Shown here one piece after another: positions 18,380 through 28,400 of a DNA stretch of 64,000 nt. Each line of letters begins with the position of its first letter. The stretch's first letter is position 1. This DNA is from Candidatus Gastranaerophilales bacterium (GTDB lineage Bacteria; Cyanobacteriota; Vampirovibrionia; Gastranaerophilales; Gastranaerophilaceae): positions 558,001 to 622,000 of the forward strand of contig CALUYE010000001.1 of NCBI GenBank assembly GCA_944324945.1. Reading direction: 5' to 3'. The notes under the pieces are model-generated. The model did not search any database and was not told where the DNA came from. It saw nothing but the letters and a program-made list of their open reading frames with translations. The position numbers were made by a program, and so were the translations under genes.

Positions 18380-19101
18380 TGGCAAATCCTCCAAAAATTG
18401 TCTTAAATTTATTAAAACAACTTGATCCATATAAAGAAGCAGGTTCACTGCTTATGGTGTTGAATGCTCTTGGTATGATTTTTGCCGCTTTGAGCAATAC
18501 ATTCGCTGCTGCAAGTGATAAAAATACCTCTGCTCAGGATAAAAAAATACTTGTTCCCGCAGGTCTTGCAACTGGGGCTGCAAATATCGGGCTTTATTAT
18601 GCAATGACTAAAAAATTAATAAAAGGTCTTGAAAAATCGGCGGATGATCACTTAAAAACTCTAAAACCCGATGAAATTGCTTCAAGAACGCTTGAATTTG
18701 TAAACACAAAAATAAACAAAGCTCAAAAAGGTACACTTTTTGGTTTTGGCAAAAAAAGCGCGGAATATATAGATTCAATGAAAAACACTCTTTTAAAAGA
18801 TGCTAAGCCGACAGATTATGCGCTTGATTTATATAAGAATAATTTTAAAGCGGGTGCAGGAGTTTTGGGCGCTTTTATAGGTGCCGTTGTGGGTTGTTCT
18901 ATTTTAACTCCCGTTATTCGTGATGTGAGTGCTTATGTTGTACAAAAAATAAGAGAAAAGAAAGACCCGGAACTTCAAAATAAGCCCTATAAGCCATATT
19001 TTGACCCTGCTCATTTAAAAGTAAGATACCATGGCAAAAAACAGCCTTTGTCTTTAAAAACCTACATGGCTTTTACAAACAGCACAAATATGAAAATTTA
19101 G
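18379..19101 (+). CDS. Membrane protein of unknown function
   Basis: A 240-residue protein translationally coupled to the preceding gene, with AAGGAGG seven bases before its ATG. Hydrophobic stretches: about 20-42 (AGSLLMVLNALGMIFAALSN), 55-73 (AGLATGAANIGLYYAMTKK) and 155-175 (GAGVLGAFIGAVVGCSILT). The C-terminal 60 residues are basic with a Pro/Tyr-rich PYKPYFDPAHLKVRYHGKK. It lacks the N-terminal F-x-G motif of its neighbour. No family is recognised; probably lineage-specific. Confidence 0.6.
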   Translation: MANPPKIVLNLLKQLDPYKEAGSLLMVLNALGMIFAALSNTFAAASDKNTSAQDKKILVPAGLATGAANIGLYYAMTKKLIKGLEKSADDHLKTLKPDEIASRTLEFVNTKINKAQKGTLFGFGKKSAEYIDSMKNTLLKDAKPTDYALDLYKNNFKAGAGVLGAFIGAVVGCSILTPVIRDVSAYVVQKIREKKDPELQNKPYKPYFDPAHLKVRYHGKKQPLSLKTYMAFTNSTNMKI

Positions 19102-19127
19102 CATCGGTGTTATTTTTGTTATATAAT
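19098..19127 (+). promoter_or_regulatory. Putative promoter for gcvPB-queA-ald-proBA
   Basis: TTAGCA (19098-19103), an 18-bp spacer and TATAAT (19122-19127) lie 30 bp upstream of the gcvPB ATG, starting inside the last codon of the previous gene. An AAGGG ribosome binding site follows. I see no room for a glycine riboswitch in the 56-bp gap. Confidence 0.4.
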
Positions 19128-19157
19128 TCATATAAGTATTCTATTTAAGGGTTTTAT

Positions 19158-20504
19158 ATGGAAAAAAGAACGTCTGAAATTAAATTAAAAGATATTACCG
19201 AGCTTGAATTAATGAGGCATTATAAAAAATTGTCCGATAAGAATTTTTGTATTGAAAAAGGTTTTTATCCTCTCGGTTCCTGCACTATGAAATATAACCC
19301 GAGAATTAACGAATGGGCAGCTAATCTTGAAGGGTTTAAAAATCTTCACCCTGCTCAAGATGATATTGATTGCCAAGGCGCTCTTAAATTAATGTATGAA
19401 CTTCAAAATTTTTTAAAAATAATAACGGGTATGGATGAAATTTCGCTTCAACCTTGCGCGGGAGCACACGGCGAATTTAGCGGAATAATGGTAATTAAAA
19501 AATATTTTGAAGATAAGGGCGAATTAAATACAAGAAAAAAAGTAATAATACCCGATAACGCCCATGGAACTAATCCTGCAAGCGCTGCTATGTGTGGTTT
19601 TGAAGTAGTTGAAGTAAAATCGGATGAAAAAGGGCTTGTTAATATAAATGAACTTAAAAATATTATAAATCAATACAAAAATGAAATCGCAGCAATTATG
19701 ATGACAAACCCTAACACTTTGGGGTTGTTTGATAATAATGTTTTGGAAATTTCAAGTTTAATGCATTCAAATGGTTCTTTGTTGTATTATGACGGAGCTA
19801 ATTTTAACGCAATTATGGGTTATACCAATCCTAAATTGATGGGGTTTGATGTTGTGCATCTTAATCTTCACAAAACTTTCTCAACTCCGCATGCAGGCGG
19901 CGGCCCGGGCTCAGGGCCAATCGGCGTAGTTGATAAATTAAGACCCTATTTACCGATTCCAAGAATTGAATTTGACGGTGAAAACTATAAAAGAAACTAT
20001 AATTATCCTAAAACAATAGGGAAAGTCGCTTCGTTTTTCGGTAATTTTAATGTTTTAATAAAAGCTTATACATATATTTATATGATGGGAAAATCTTTAA
20101 AAGATGTTTCTTCTGACGCGGTTTTAGCTGCTAATTATTTAAAATCAAAATTATCACCATACTATCAAATTCCTCATAAGCAATTCTGCGCCCATGAATT
20201 TGTAATTGATAATTCCGATAAAAAAGAACTGGGTACATCAACCCTTGATATAGCAAAAAGGTTAATGGATGAAAATATTCACCCTGCAACAATCTATTTT
20301 CCTTTAATAGTCCATGAAGCGTTTATGGTTGAACCGACGGAATCCGAGACAAAAGAAGTTCTTGATAATTTTATTCAAGTCATGATTAAAATTGCAAATG
20401 AGATTAAAGAAGGAATCGATTTTGGCGAATTTCCGAAAACAACTCCCGTTAGAAGAATTGATGAAGTGCGTGCTGCAAGACAGCCTGATTTAAGAGAATC
20501 GTAA
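19158..20504 (+). CDS. gcvPB: Glycine dehydrogenase (decarboxylating) subunit 2
   Basis: GcvPB is the PLP-carrying half of a two-subunit P-protein that decarboxylates glycine and passes the aminomethyl group to lipoyl-GcvH. The 448-residue length is normal for the split form. Key sites: GFYPLGSCTMKYNP near the N-terminus, DNAHGTNPASAAMCGF, MTNPNTLGLF, and the PLP lysine K239 in LNLHKTFSTPHAGGGPG. Its partner genes gcvT, gcvH and gcvPA form a separate minus-strand operon at 28.9-31.7 kb. Here gcvPB instead leads a run with queA, ald, proB and proA. Confidence 0.96.
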   Translation: MEKRTSEIKLKDITELELMRHYKKLSDKNFCIEKGFYPLGSCTMKYNPRINEWAANLEGFKNLHPAQDDIDCQGALKLMYELQNFLKIITGMDEISLQPCAGAHGEFSGIMVIKKYFEDKGELNTRKKVIIPDNAHGTNPASAAMCGFEVVEVKSDEKGLVNINELKNIINQYKNEIAAIMMTNPNTLGLFDNNVLEISSLMHSNGSLLYYDGANFNAIMGYTNPKLMGFDVVHLNLHKTFSTPHAGGGPGSGPIGVVDKLRPYLPIPRIEFDGENYKRNYNYPKTIGKVASFFGNFNVLIKAYTYIYMMGKSLKDVSSDAVLAANYLKSKLSPYYQIPHKQFCAHEFVIDNSDKKELGTSTLDIAKRLMDENIHPATIYFPLIVHEAFMVEPTESETKEVLDNFIQVMIKIANEIKEGIDFGEFPKTTPVRRIDEVRAARQPDLRES

Positions 20505-21559
20505 TGGAAGAAATATTAAAAACATCAGATTTTGATTATTTTCTGCCCCCCGAATTGATAGCGCAAAATCCTCTTGAAAAAAGAGAAGAGTGCGCTATGA
20601 TGTATTTAAATAAAACAACAAAAGAAATAAAACATCTTCATTTTTACGATATATTGGATTATTTAAATAAAGACGATATTCTTGTTTTAAACGATACCAA
20701 GGTTTATCCTGCAAGAATTATTGCAAAAAGAAAAAGCGGGGCAGGTGTTGAAATTTTTCTTTTAAATCCGTTAAATAATTCATCTTGTTGGGAAGCATTG
20801 ACAAAAAATGCAAAAAGAGTAAAAGAAGGAGAAATCTTAGAAGTTGCGCCTGATTTTAAAATAAGATTAATTGAAAAACAAGAAGCACCTAATTTAAACG
20901 AAATACCTAAATATATCGTTGAATTGATTTATGAAGGGGATGATATTTATAAAGTTTTAAATAAATACGGCTCAACTCCGCTTCCGCCATATATTGAGCG
21001 CGAAGCACAGGAAAAAGACAAAGATAATTACCAGACGGTTTATGCAAAAAACACGGGTTCTGTGGCATGTCCCACTGCAGGACTTCATTTTTCAAAAGAA
21101 TTACTTGAAAAAATTCAAAAAAAAGGCGTAAAGATAGCTTATATTACCCTAAGCGTCGGACTTGGAACGTTCATGCCCGTAAAAGTCGAAAATATTAAAG
21201 AACACACGATGCATTATGAAAGTTATACAATTCCAAAAGAAACCCAAGAGCTTTTTGAAAATAAAAAAGGTAAAGTTATAGCAGTCGGCACAACTGTTTT
21301 AAGGTGTTTAGAAGCAACTTATCAAAAATACGGTAAAATTATCGCAGCATCCGATAAAACAAATATTTTTATCTATCCTCCGTATAAAATTAAATCAATT
21401 GATAAATTAATTACAAATTTCCATCTTCCAAAATCCACTCTTATTATGCTTGTGAGTGCTTTTTGCGGTAAGGAATATATATTTAGAGCATACAGGGAAG
21501 CCGTTGATAAAAAATATCGTTTTTTCAGTTACGGCGATTGCATGTTTATTGATTGCTGA
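20504..21559 (+). CDS. queA: S-adenosylmethionine:tRNA ribosyltransferase-isomerase
   Basis: QueA transfers the ribosyl part of SAM onto 7-aminomethyl-7-deazaguanine in tRNA, giving epoxyqueuosine at position 34. The 351-residue product is full length and shows the family motifs FDYFLPPELIAQNPLEKRE, VLNDTKVYPARI, GSTPLPPYIER, CPTAGLHFSKELLEK and TNFHLPKSTLIMLVSAF. Its ATG overlaps the gcvPB stop by one base. No other queuosine gene is in the window. Confidence 0.97.
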   Translation: MEEILKTSDFDYFLPPELIAQNPLEKREECAMMYLNKTTKEIKHLHFYDILDYLNKDDILVLNDTKVYPARIIAKRKSGAGVEIFLLNPLNNSSCWEALTKNAKRVKEGEILEVAPDFKIRLIEKQEAPNLNEIPKYIVELIYEGDDIYKVLNKYGSTPLPPYIEREAQEKDKDNYQTVYAKNTGSVACPTAGLHFSKELLEKIQKKGVKIAYITLSVGLGTFMPVKVENIKEHTMHYESYTIPKETQELFENKKGKVIAVGTTVLRCLEATYQKYGKIIAASDKTNIFIYPPYKIKSIDKLITNFHLPKSTLIMLVSAFCGKEYIFRAYREAVDKKYRFFSYGDCMFIDC

Positions 21560-21630
21560 ATTTAAAATACGCATTGCAAACAAACTTTAAGAATGTTAAA
21601 ATCAACATAAACAAACTAAGTGAGGCTAAT

Positions 21631-22767
21631 ATGAAATACGATTTTGGTGTTGTTAAAGAATTAAAAACAGGGGAAATAAGAGTAGCAATCACCCCTGATG
21701 TTGTTGCTATGCTAAGAGCGGACGGTTTAAGCGTATTAATAGAATCAAACGCAGGCTTAAACTCGGGTTTTAGTGATGACGATTATATTCAAAACGGTGC
21801 AACGGTTGTAAAATCGGCTCAGGAAGTCTGGAATAATTCTAAAATCATGGTAAAAGTAAAAGAGCCTCAAAAATCAGAATTTCAATATTTCAGACCTGAT
21901 CTTGTTATTTTTTCATATCTTCACTTGGCGGTTGAAGAAGAGTTAACAAAAGAACTTCTAAAAAAGAAAGTAACGACAATTGCTTCAGAATCCGTTGAAA
22001 CACAAGATAAACAGCTTCCTTTATTAAGACCCATGTCAGAAGTGGCAGGGAGAATGGCGGTTCAAATCGGAGCTAATTTTTTGCAATCTCATAACGGCGG
22101 CTCGGGCGTTTTATTATCGGGAGTCCCCGGGGTTCAACCAGGCAAGGTTATAATAGTGGGCGCCGGGGTTGTAGGCTTTAACGCAGCTCAAATGGCAATC
22201 GGTATGGGAGCGGATGTATCAATTTTTGATACGAATCCTAAAAAACTCGTGCAAATTGACGGTATTTACGGTACATCAATTAAGACGCATTATTCAAACC
22301 CTGCAAAGCTGGCTCAGGAAATTCCTAAAGCCGATTTATTAATTACATCGGTTTTAGTGCGTTCCATGGTAGCGCCTAAAATAATTACCGAAGAAATGGT
22401 TAAATCAATGAAAAAGGGTTCGGTTATTGTTGATGTTGCAATTGATCAGGGCGGAAATGTCGAAACCATGGATAGAACCACAACGCTAAAAGAGCCGGTT
22501 TTTGAAAAATACGGCATATTGCACTGCGCAATTCCAAATATTCCATCTGCCGTTCCAAAGACATCTTCTTACGCATATTCTTATGCTATGTATCCTTATT
22601 TGAAATCTTTGGGCGAAAAGGGTTTGATTGAGACAATTAAGGAAAATCAGGATTTATCAAACGGGGTTAATACATTTAACGGCGAAATTACAAACGCATC
22701 CGTAGCACAGTCATTGAATTGCGAATATACCCAGATAGAACTTCTTGTAGGATTTAAATTAAAATGA
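21631..22767 (+). CDS. ald: Alanine dehydrogenase
   Basis: Ald interconverts L-alanine and pyruvate plus ammonia with NAD. I use the ATG at 21631 (MKYDFGVVKELKTGEIRVAI), preceded by GTGAGG, which gives the standard 378 residues; an in-frame ATG at 21553 inside queA is not credible. Motifs: KELKTGEIRVAITPD with the conserved Arg and Lys, MVKVKEPQ, the signature MSEVAGRMAVQIGA, the Rossmann loop VIIVGAGVVGFNAA, and DVAIDQGGNVET. The end overlaps proB by 4 bp (ATGA). Confidence 0.96.
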   Translation: MKYDFGVVKELKTGEIRVAITPDVVAMLRADGLSVLIESNAGLNSGFSDDDYIQNGATVVKSAQEVWNNSKIMVKVKEPQKSEFQYFRPDLVIFSYLHLAVEEELTKELLKKKVTTIASESVETQDKQLPLLRPMSEVAGRMAVQIGANFLQSHNGGSGVLLSGVPGVQPGKVIIVGAGVVGFNAAQMAIGMGADVSIFDTNPKKLVQIDGIYGTSIKTHYSNPAKLAQEIPKADLLITSVLVRSMVAPKIITEEMVKSMKKGSVIVDVAIDQGGNVETMDRTTTLKEPVFEKYGILHCAIPNIPSAVPKTSSYAYSYAMYPYLKSLGEKGLIETIKENQDLSNGVNTFNGEITNASVAQSLNCEYTQIELLVGFKLK

Positions 22768-23870
22768 TGGAAAACATAGACAGAATTGTTTTCAAGTTCG
22801 GAACAAATATTTTAAGAAACCCGCAGGGCGAAATTTCGCTTTCACATCTTTATTCTTTTATAGAAGATATGAGTTATTTATATAAACAGGGCAAGGAGAT
22901 TTTGGTTGTAACCTCGGGTGCTGTCGGTTTGGGAGCAAAAAAATTAAATATAGATACTTCAATATCAACAACCCTAAAACAAGCGGCAGCAAGTGTCGGA
23001 CAGCCTTTATTAATGAGTATCTGGCAGGACGGCTTTGAAAAGTACGGTATTACAACGGCGCAGATTCTTTTAACCGAAGAAGATTTTGCAAACAGAAAAA
23101 AATATTTATCTTTAAGATCAACTCTAAGCAAACTCCTTGAAAATAAAGTAATACCTATAATCAATCAAAATGATGCGGTGTCGCCTTCTGAATTGGAACA
23201 TGTTTGTTTTTCCGATAACGATAAGTTATCTTCAATTGTAGCTTCAAAATTGGATGCCGATTTATTGGTCATGGTGTCTGATATAGACGGTTTGTTTGAT
23301 AAAAACCCGAAAGAATATAAAGACGCTAAATTAATTCAAAGGGTTGAAAAAATTACATCCAAAATTGAAAAACTTGCAAAAGGTGCATCCCAAGGCGGCA
23401 GAGGCGGCATGATTACAAAAATAAGTGCGGCAAAAGTCGCAACATCAAGCGGTCTGTATGCAAAAATCGTAAACGGTACAACTCCCAATATAATTAAAAA
23501 AGTTTTTGATGATGACATAGGAACAATATTTATACCAAGCAAAAATCTTTCCCACAAAAAGCGCTGGATTGCCTATGCTACAAATATCATGGGTAAAATC
23601 AAGGTAAACGAAGGAGCAAAAAACGCCATTGTTAATCATCAAAAAAGTCTTTTATCCATCGGCATAGTTGACATTGAAGGAAATTTTAAAAGAGGCGAAA
23701 TTGTTTCAATAGTTGATTCTTCAAATGATGAATTTGCAAGAGGAATAACAAATTATTCATCAGGTGATATCGAAAAAATCAAAGGAAACCATTCGGATAA
23801 AATATGCGAAATTTTAGGGCATAAATTTGATGATGACGTTGTAATTAAAGACAACCTTGTTGTAATTTAG
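22764..23870 (+). CDS. proB: Glutamate 5-kinase with PUA domain
   Basis: ProB phosphorylates glutamate to gamma-glutamyl phosphate, the first and feedback-controlled step of proline synthesis. The 368-residue protein combines the amino acid kinase domain (VFKFGTNIL, VTSGAVGLGAKKL, INQNDAVS, FSDNDKLSSIVASKLDADLLVMVSD) with a C-terminal PUA domain starting near residue 275 (GKIKVNEGAKNAI), as in E. coli ProB. The start ATG overlaps the ald stop; a second ATG follows at once (22767). proA comes 7 bp after, and proC is at 1.1 kb. Confidence 0.97.
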   Translation: MMENIDRIVFKFGTNILRNPQGEISLSHLYSFIEDMSYLYKQGKEILVVTSGAVGLGAKKLNIDTSISTTLKQAAASVGQPLLMSIWQDGFEKYGITTAQILLTEEDFANRKKYLSLRSTLSKLLENKVIPIINQNDAVSPSELEHVCFSDNDKLSSIVASKLDADLLVMVSDIDGLFDKNPKEYKDAKLIQRVEKITSKIEKLAKGASQGGRGGMITKISAAKVATSSGLYAKIVNGTTPNIIKKVFDDDIGTIFIPSKNLSHKKRWIAYATNIMGKIKVNEGAKNAIVNHQKSLLSIGIVDIEGNFKRGEIVSIVDSSNDEFARGITNYSSGDIEKIKGNHSDKICEILGHKFDDDVVIKDNLVVI

Positions 23871-23877
23871 GAAAAAT

Positions 23878-25131
23878 ATGGAAAACAATAAAATAATCGA
23901 AACGGCAAAAAAGGCACATGATGCTTTTTTAAAGACAATGAATTTTAAAGCGGATGTTAAAAATGATGCTTTGACAAAAATCTGTGAAAAATTAAAAGAA
24001 AATAAGGATAAAATTTTTAGCGAAAACAAAAAAGATATTGAAAGCGCTAAAGAGCTTTTAGCAAACGGTGAGATAAATAAAGCAATTTTTGACAGATTGA
24101 AGCTTGATGAATCAAAATTAAACAGCCTTATAAAAGGGCTTGAAGATTTAATCAAGCTTGAAGATCCGATAAATAAAATTTTGTGGCAAAAAGAACTTGA
24201 TGAAGGGTTAATTTTAAAAAAAATCGTAACGCCAATCGGAGTTATCGGGGTTATTTTTGAAGCAAGACCAGATTGCTTTATACAGATTTCAAGTTTAATT
24301 ATAAAATCAGGAAACTGTGCAATTTTAAAAGGCGGCAGGGAATGTATAAATACAAATAAAATATTCGGTGAAATTGTTAATTGCGCGCTTTTAGAAGCAG
24401 GATTTCCGCAAAATTCAATCAATCTTGTTTATTCAAGAGACGATGTTAAAGAAATGCTTAAATTAGATGAATATATAAATTTAATTATACCAAGAGGGGG
24501 AAACAATCTTGTAAAATATATAAAAGAAAATACAAAAATTCCCGTCTTGGGGCATGCAAGCGGAATTTGTCATATTTTTGTCGATGAAAATTGTGATTTC
24601 GAAAATGTTAAAAATATCGTAATTGATGCTAAAACACAATACCCGAGCGCCTGTAACGCGCTTGAAACGCTTCTTGTTCATAAAAATTACTGCTATATTG
24701 ATAAATTGAAAGAAGCGCTTTTAACTTCCGATATTAAAATTATTGAAAATCCTGATAATTATTCAATTGAATACAGTGATAAAATTTTATCTTTTAAAAT
24801 TGTGGATGGTATTGATGAAGCAATTGAACATATCAACAAATACGGTTCAGGGCACACGGATTCTATTTTATCCGATAATCAAAAAAACATAGAAAAATTC
24901 ATGAATCTTGTAGATTCATCATCTGTTATGGCAAACTGTTCGACAAGATTTTCAGACGGTTTTAGATACGGTTTTGGAGCAGAAGTCGGAATCTCAACAA
25001 ATAAAACCCACGCAAGAGGCCCTGTGGGGCTTGAAGGTTTAACAATATATAAATATTTATTATACGGTTCAAATAATATTGTTCTACCTTACGCCACGGG
25101 CGAAAAACAATTCAAGCACAAATTTATTTAA
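23878..25131 (+). CDS. proA: Gamma-glutamyl phosphate reductase
   Basis: ProA reduces gamma-glutamyl phosphate from ProB to glutamate-5-semialdehyde, which cyclises to the ProC substrate. The 417-residue aldehyde-dehydrogenase-type protein shows ITPIGVIGVIFEARPD-like sequence (TPIGVIGVIFEARPD), GNCAILKGGRECINTN, the catalytic cysteine in YPSACNALETLLVH, and the signature region SSSVMANCSTRFSDGFRYG followed by GFGAEVGIST and HARGPVGLEGLT. An AGGA ribosome binding site precedes the ATG. It closes the gcvPB-queA-ald-proBA run. Confidence 0.97.
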   Translation: MENNKIIETAKKAHDAFLKTMNFKADVKNDALTKICEKLKENKDKIFSENKKDIESAKELLANGEINKAIFDRLKLDESKLNSLIKGLEDLIKLEDPINKILWQKELDEGLILKKIVTPIGVIGVIFEARPDCFIQISSLIIKSGNCAILKGGRECINTNKIFGEIVNCALLEAGFPQNSINLVYSRDDVKEMLKLDEYINLIIPRGGNNLVKYIKENTKIPVLGHASGICHIFVDENCDFENVKNIVIDAKTQYPSACNALETLLVHKNYCYIDKLKEALLTSDIKIIENPDNYSIEYSDKILSFKIVDGIDEAIEHINKYGSGHTDSILSDNQKNIEKFMNLVDSSSVMANCSTRFSDGFRYGFGAEVGISTNKTHARGPVGLEGLTIYKYLLYGSNNIVLPYATGEKQFKHKFI

Positions 25132-25194
25132 TTTATAAAAATATATAAATACTTGTTGCATTTTTTTTATTTTAGTATTAAACTTTATTTTGTC

Positions 25195-25270
25195 GCGGAA
25201 GTAACTCAATTGGTAGAGTACCTGCCTTCCAAGCAGGCTGTTGCGAGTTCGAGCCTCGTCTTCCGCTCCA
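25195..25270 (+). tRNA. tRNA-Gly (anticodon TCC)
   Basis: A full cloverleaf: acceptor GCGGAAG pairs with CTTCCGC, the D-arm contains AACTCAATTGGTAGAG, anticodon stem CCTGC/GCAGG encloses loop CTTCCAA with anticodon TCC, and the T-arm has GAGTTCGAGCCTC-type sequence. Discriminator base T is followed by an encoded CCA (25268-25270). It reads glycine codons GGA/GGG. Confidence 0.96.
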
Positions 25271-25440
25271 TTTAAAATAATGAGTCTTAATGATGGGTAA
25301 CGGTATAGTTTATTGCACACCAATTCTTATTTAATAATATATTAAGTTTTGTAAAATAATAGCTTTATTTCCCTTGCAAAAAGCAAATATTATTTTCTTT
25401 GGATTTTGTATACTTAAAACGATGAAGGAGCGATTGTTCT

Positions 25441-28400
25441 ATGAATATTGACAAAATCAGACTCGCAAAAGCCGAAAATACAACAAAAACCACAAAAAAT
25501 TCTTATCAATACAACCCGATGTATTTGAAAAGTAATAATTTAAAAGACAGTGTAAGTTTTAGCGGGAATAATAACAGAAAATTAAAAAAAGTGCTTGCAG
25601 CAAGAATTGCAACCATTATGCTTGCGCTTTCTTCTGTTTTTAATACCGTAAGCTGCTCACCTCAGCAAAAGACCAATAATGAAACAACAGCAGCTCAATC
25701 AGAAGCTGTACCTTTGGTTGATTATGATTTAAATCTTGATGAAGCTCTTGAGAGTGAAGAACCTGAATCTATTGTAATAAATACAAACAATATTGATGAT
25801 TCAAATGATACAGAAGCTTTAAATGAAATAAAAACAAAAATAGACGAAACTAAACTTGCTCCAAGCGAATTTGATTATACAAATATTCTTGAAAACGATG
25901 TAAGGTTGCTTGATCATATTGAATTAGACAACAATACGACTTCAACTTTCGAACTTGGCGAAAAACCTGCCGTTAAAAGATACAACAGCGACAATATAGG
26001 TTCTGCAACAGTTATTACAACATACAATAAAGACATTGATGAAGAATCGGTTGAAGGCGGATCTTATATTATCCCCGAAGATGTTGAAAATTATACAGTT
26101 CTTGATTTAATCAATGATGCTTACGGCGAATTAAACACCAATGAAAAAAATTCTGCCGCCTGGGCAATTGTTGATAACAGCAGTGATATTTTAAAAGAAG
26201 TAAATAAAACATATTTAACCGTTCAAATGGCAGAACAATTTAAAGAAGATTTGTCTTTGGAAGAAAATATCCCATTATACGCACTAAGTGCCATTAAAGA
26301 TATTGCTTCGGGCGGTTTGGATTATGAAAATGAAGACTATGCCTTTTTAAATCTTTCAATTGACGAACTTGAAGGCGTTAGCGAAGAAGAATATGAAAAT
26401 TTCCAAAAAGTTAAAGAAGAATTAGAATCCCTAAATTCTAAAAATGAACAGGGTGAATTTGAAGAAATTGATGAAACTACAAAAACGGATTCAATTCCTT
26501 CCGAAATAATTTTTATAAGCGATATTTCATCCCTTAAATCAAAAGAAATCGTAACTCCTTCGCTATATACCATGGAAGATAAAGGCAGACAAGGAACTAA
26601 ATTTATAAGAAACGTAGGTTTCCCTTCAAAATGGTATGATTTAGAATTGGCCGCAAATAAAGATTTGACTCTTGAAGAGGCAAAAGTTGAAATAGCTAAT
26701 CAGTTAGGTCAGCACTACTCTGGTCAAGATGGAAAAGAATTAAGAAAAGATAGCGAAGGAAACTATATTATATCAAGCTATGCAGGTCAAAACATTTTAA
26801 AATCAATTCTTTTGGATGAAGAAAACAACTCAATCTTTGACGGTGAAAAAATAGATGAATTGGATGATGTCTTAACAATTCTTGCTCAAAGAATGATAGA
26901 TGGCAAAGATACCACTCTTGCAACTCCTGATACAACTTTATCGTTTATATATAAAAACAGGTTGAATTACCCGATAGACTATGCGCTTGTAAAAAGAGAC
27001 GTTAAAACGGCATATTTACACGTTGATAAAACAGCAGTAGCATTTTCGGAACTTCAACAGTTAGCCAAAGAAGATGATAGAGAAGAACCGATTGCACTTG
27101 ATTTATTAAATTATGTTGAATACAAAGGTACTTCCCTAAAAGAAGCAATAGAAAACGCAAAAGGTACTTCAAGGGAACAGGAAATGATTGTTCTTGGTGC
27201 TTCTGCAATAACACAACTTGCTGAGACCAATCCCGTTATATTTAACAATGTTCTTGCCGATACTGAATTTACACCAAAAGAACTGTTAAATGTAAAAATA
27301 AACGCACCTTTAGCAGGCGGTGAAAGTGTTGAAAATTATACAATACAGTTAGAAAACCTTGTATATTTCTATGAAAAAGAAGCTCCTGTCATAAAAAGGA
27401 CTCCTACTCCAACTCCTGATCCTACTCCGACACAACCACCCACTCAGGCGCCAACACAACCGCCTACTCAGGCACCGAGTGAAACTCCGACAATATTACC
27501 GTTCCCGGAACCTGCACCAAGCAGAACTCCGTCAAGACCCGGTGGCGGTGGCGGAAGCAGCCATGATGACGACGATGATGACGGAGGCGGTGGAACACCA
27601 ACAAGTACACCAACATCAACTCCAACATCGACTCCAACATCAACTCCAACATCGACTCCAACATCGACTCCAACCGATAATCCTACAACGGTACCCACTG
27701 ACAACCCTACAACGGTACCGACGGATGTACCGACGACTCCTCCTCCGACAGACACTCCGACAGAGTGTCCGACAGGACCTGATGTACCCATAGACCCTGA
27801 AAATCCTCCTATAACATCAGAAATTCCAAATGGCGGCGGTGATTCAGGTGCTGATTTAGATGACGGCACTCCGACAGACACCCCGACAGATTGTCCTACA
27901 GGGCCTGATGTACCCATAGATCCTGAAAATCCTCCGATTACATCAGAAACACCAAGCGGCGGCGGCGATTCAGGTGCTGATTTAGATGACGGATCGGGTT
28001 CAGATAACCCGGGCGGTAATCCTGAAGGCCCCGGAGAAAACCCTGAAGGCCCAGGTGGTGATACAGGTAACACCCCCTCAGGCGGTGAACAAGGAAATAA
28101 CGGTGGCGACTCAGGCGCCGATTTAGATGACGGTTCAGGTTCAGATAACCCCGGTGGCGGTTCGCAAAACCCCGATGGCGGCTCCGGCGATGAAGGCGGC
28201 AGTGATAATCCAGGCGGCGGTGATACGGGTAACACCCCTTCGGGCGGTGAACAAGGAAATAACGGTGGCGACTCAGGCGCCGATTTAGATGACGGATCGG
28301 GTTCTGATACAGGCTCTGAAGGCGGCTCAACTCCAGGAGGCGACTCAGGCTCAGATAGCGACTCGGGTTCTGATTCAGGCTCAAGCTCTGATTCAAGCGC

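Noticed and set aside
19102-19157. Glycine riboswitch upstream of gcvPB or gcvT
   Set aside because: The gap before gcvPB is 56 bp and that before gcvT is 11 bp, too short for the aptamer, and no aptamer core is seen.
25084-25323. Minus-strand frame reading EDEARTRNSLLGRQV
   Set aside because: It is a translation of the tRNA-Gly complement; this string is a well-known false protein from tRNA genes.
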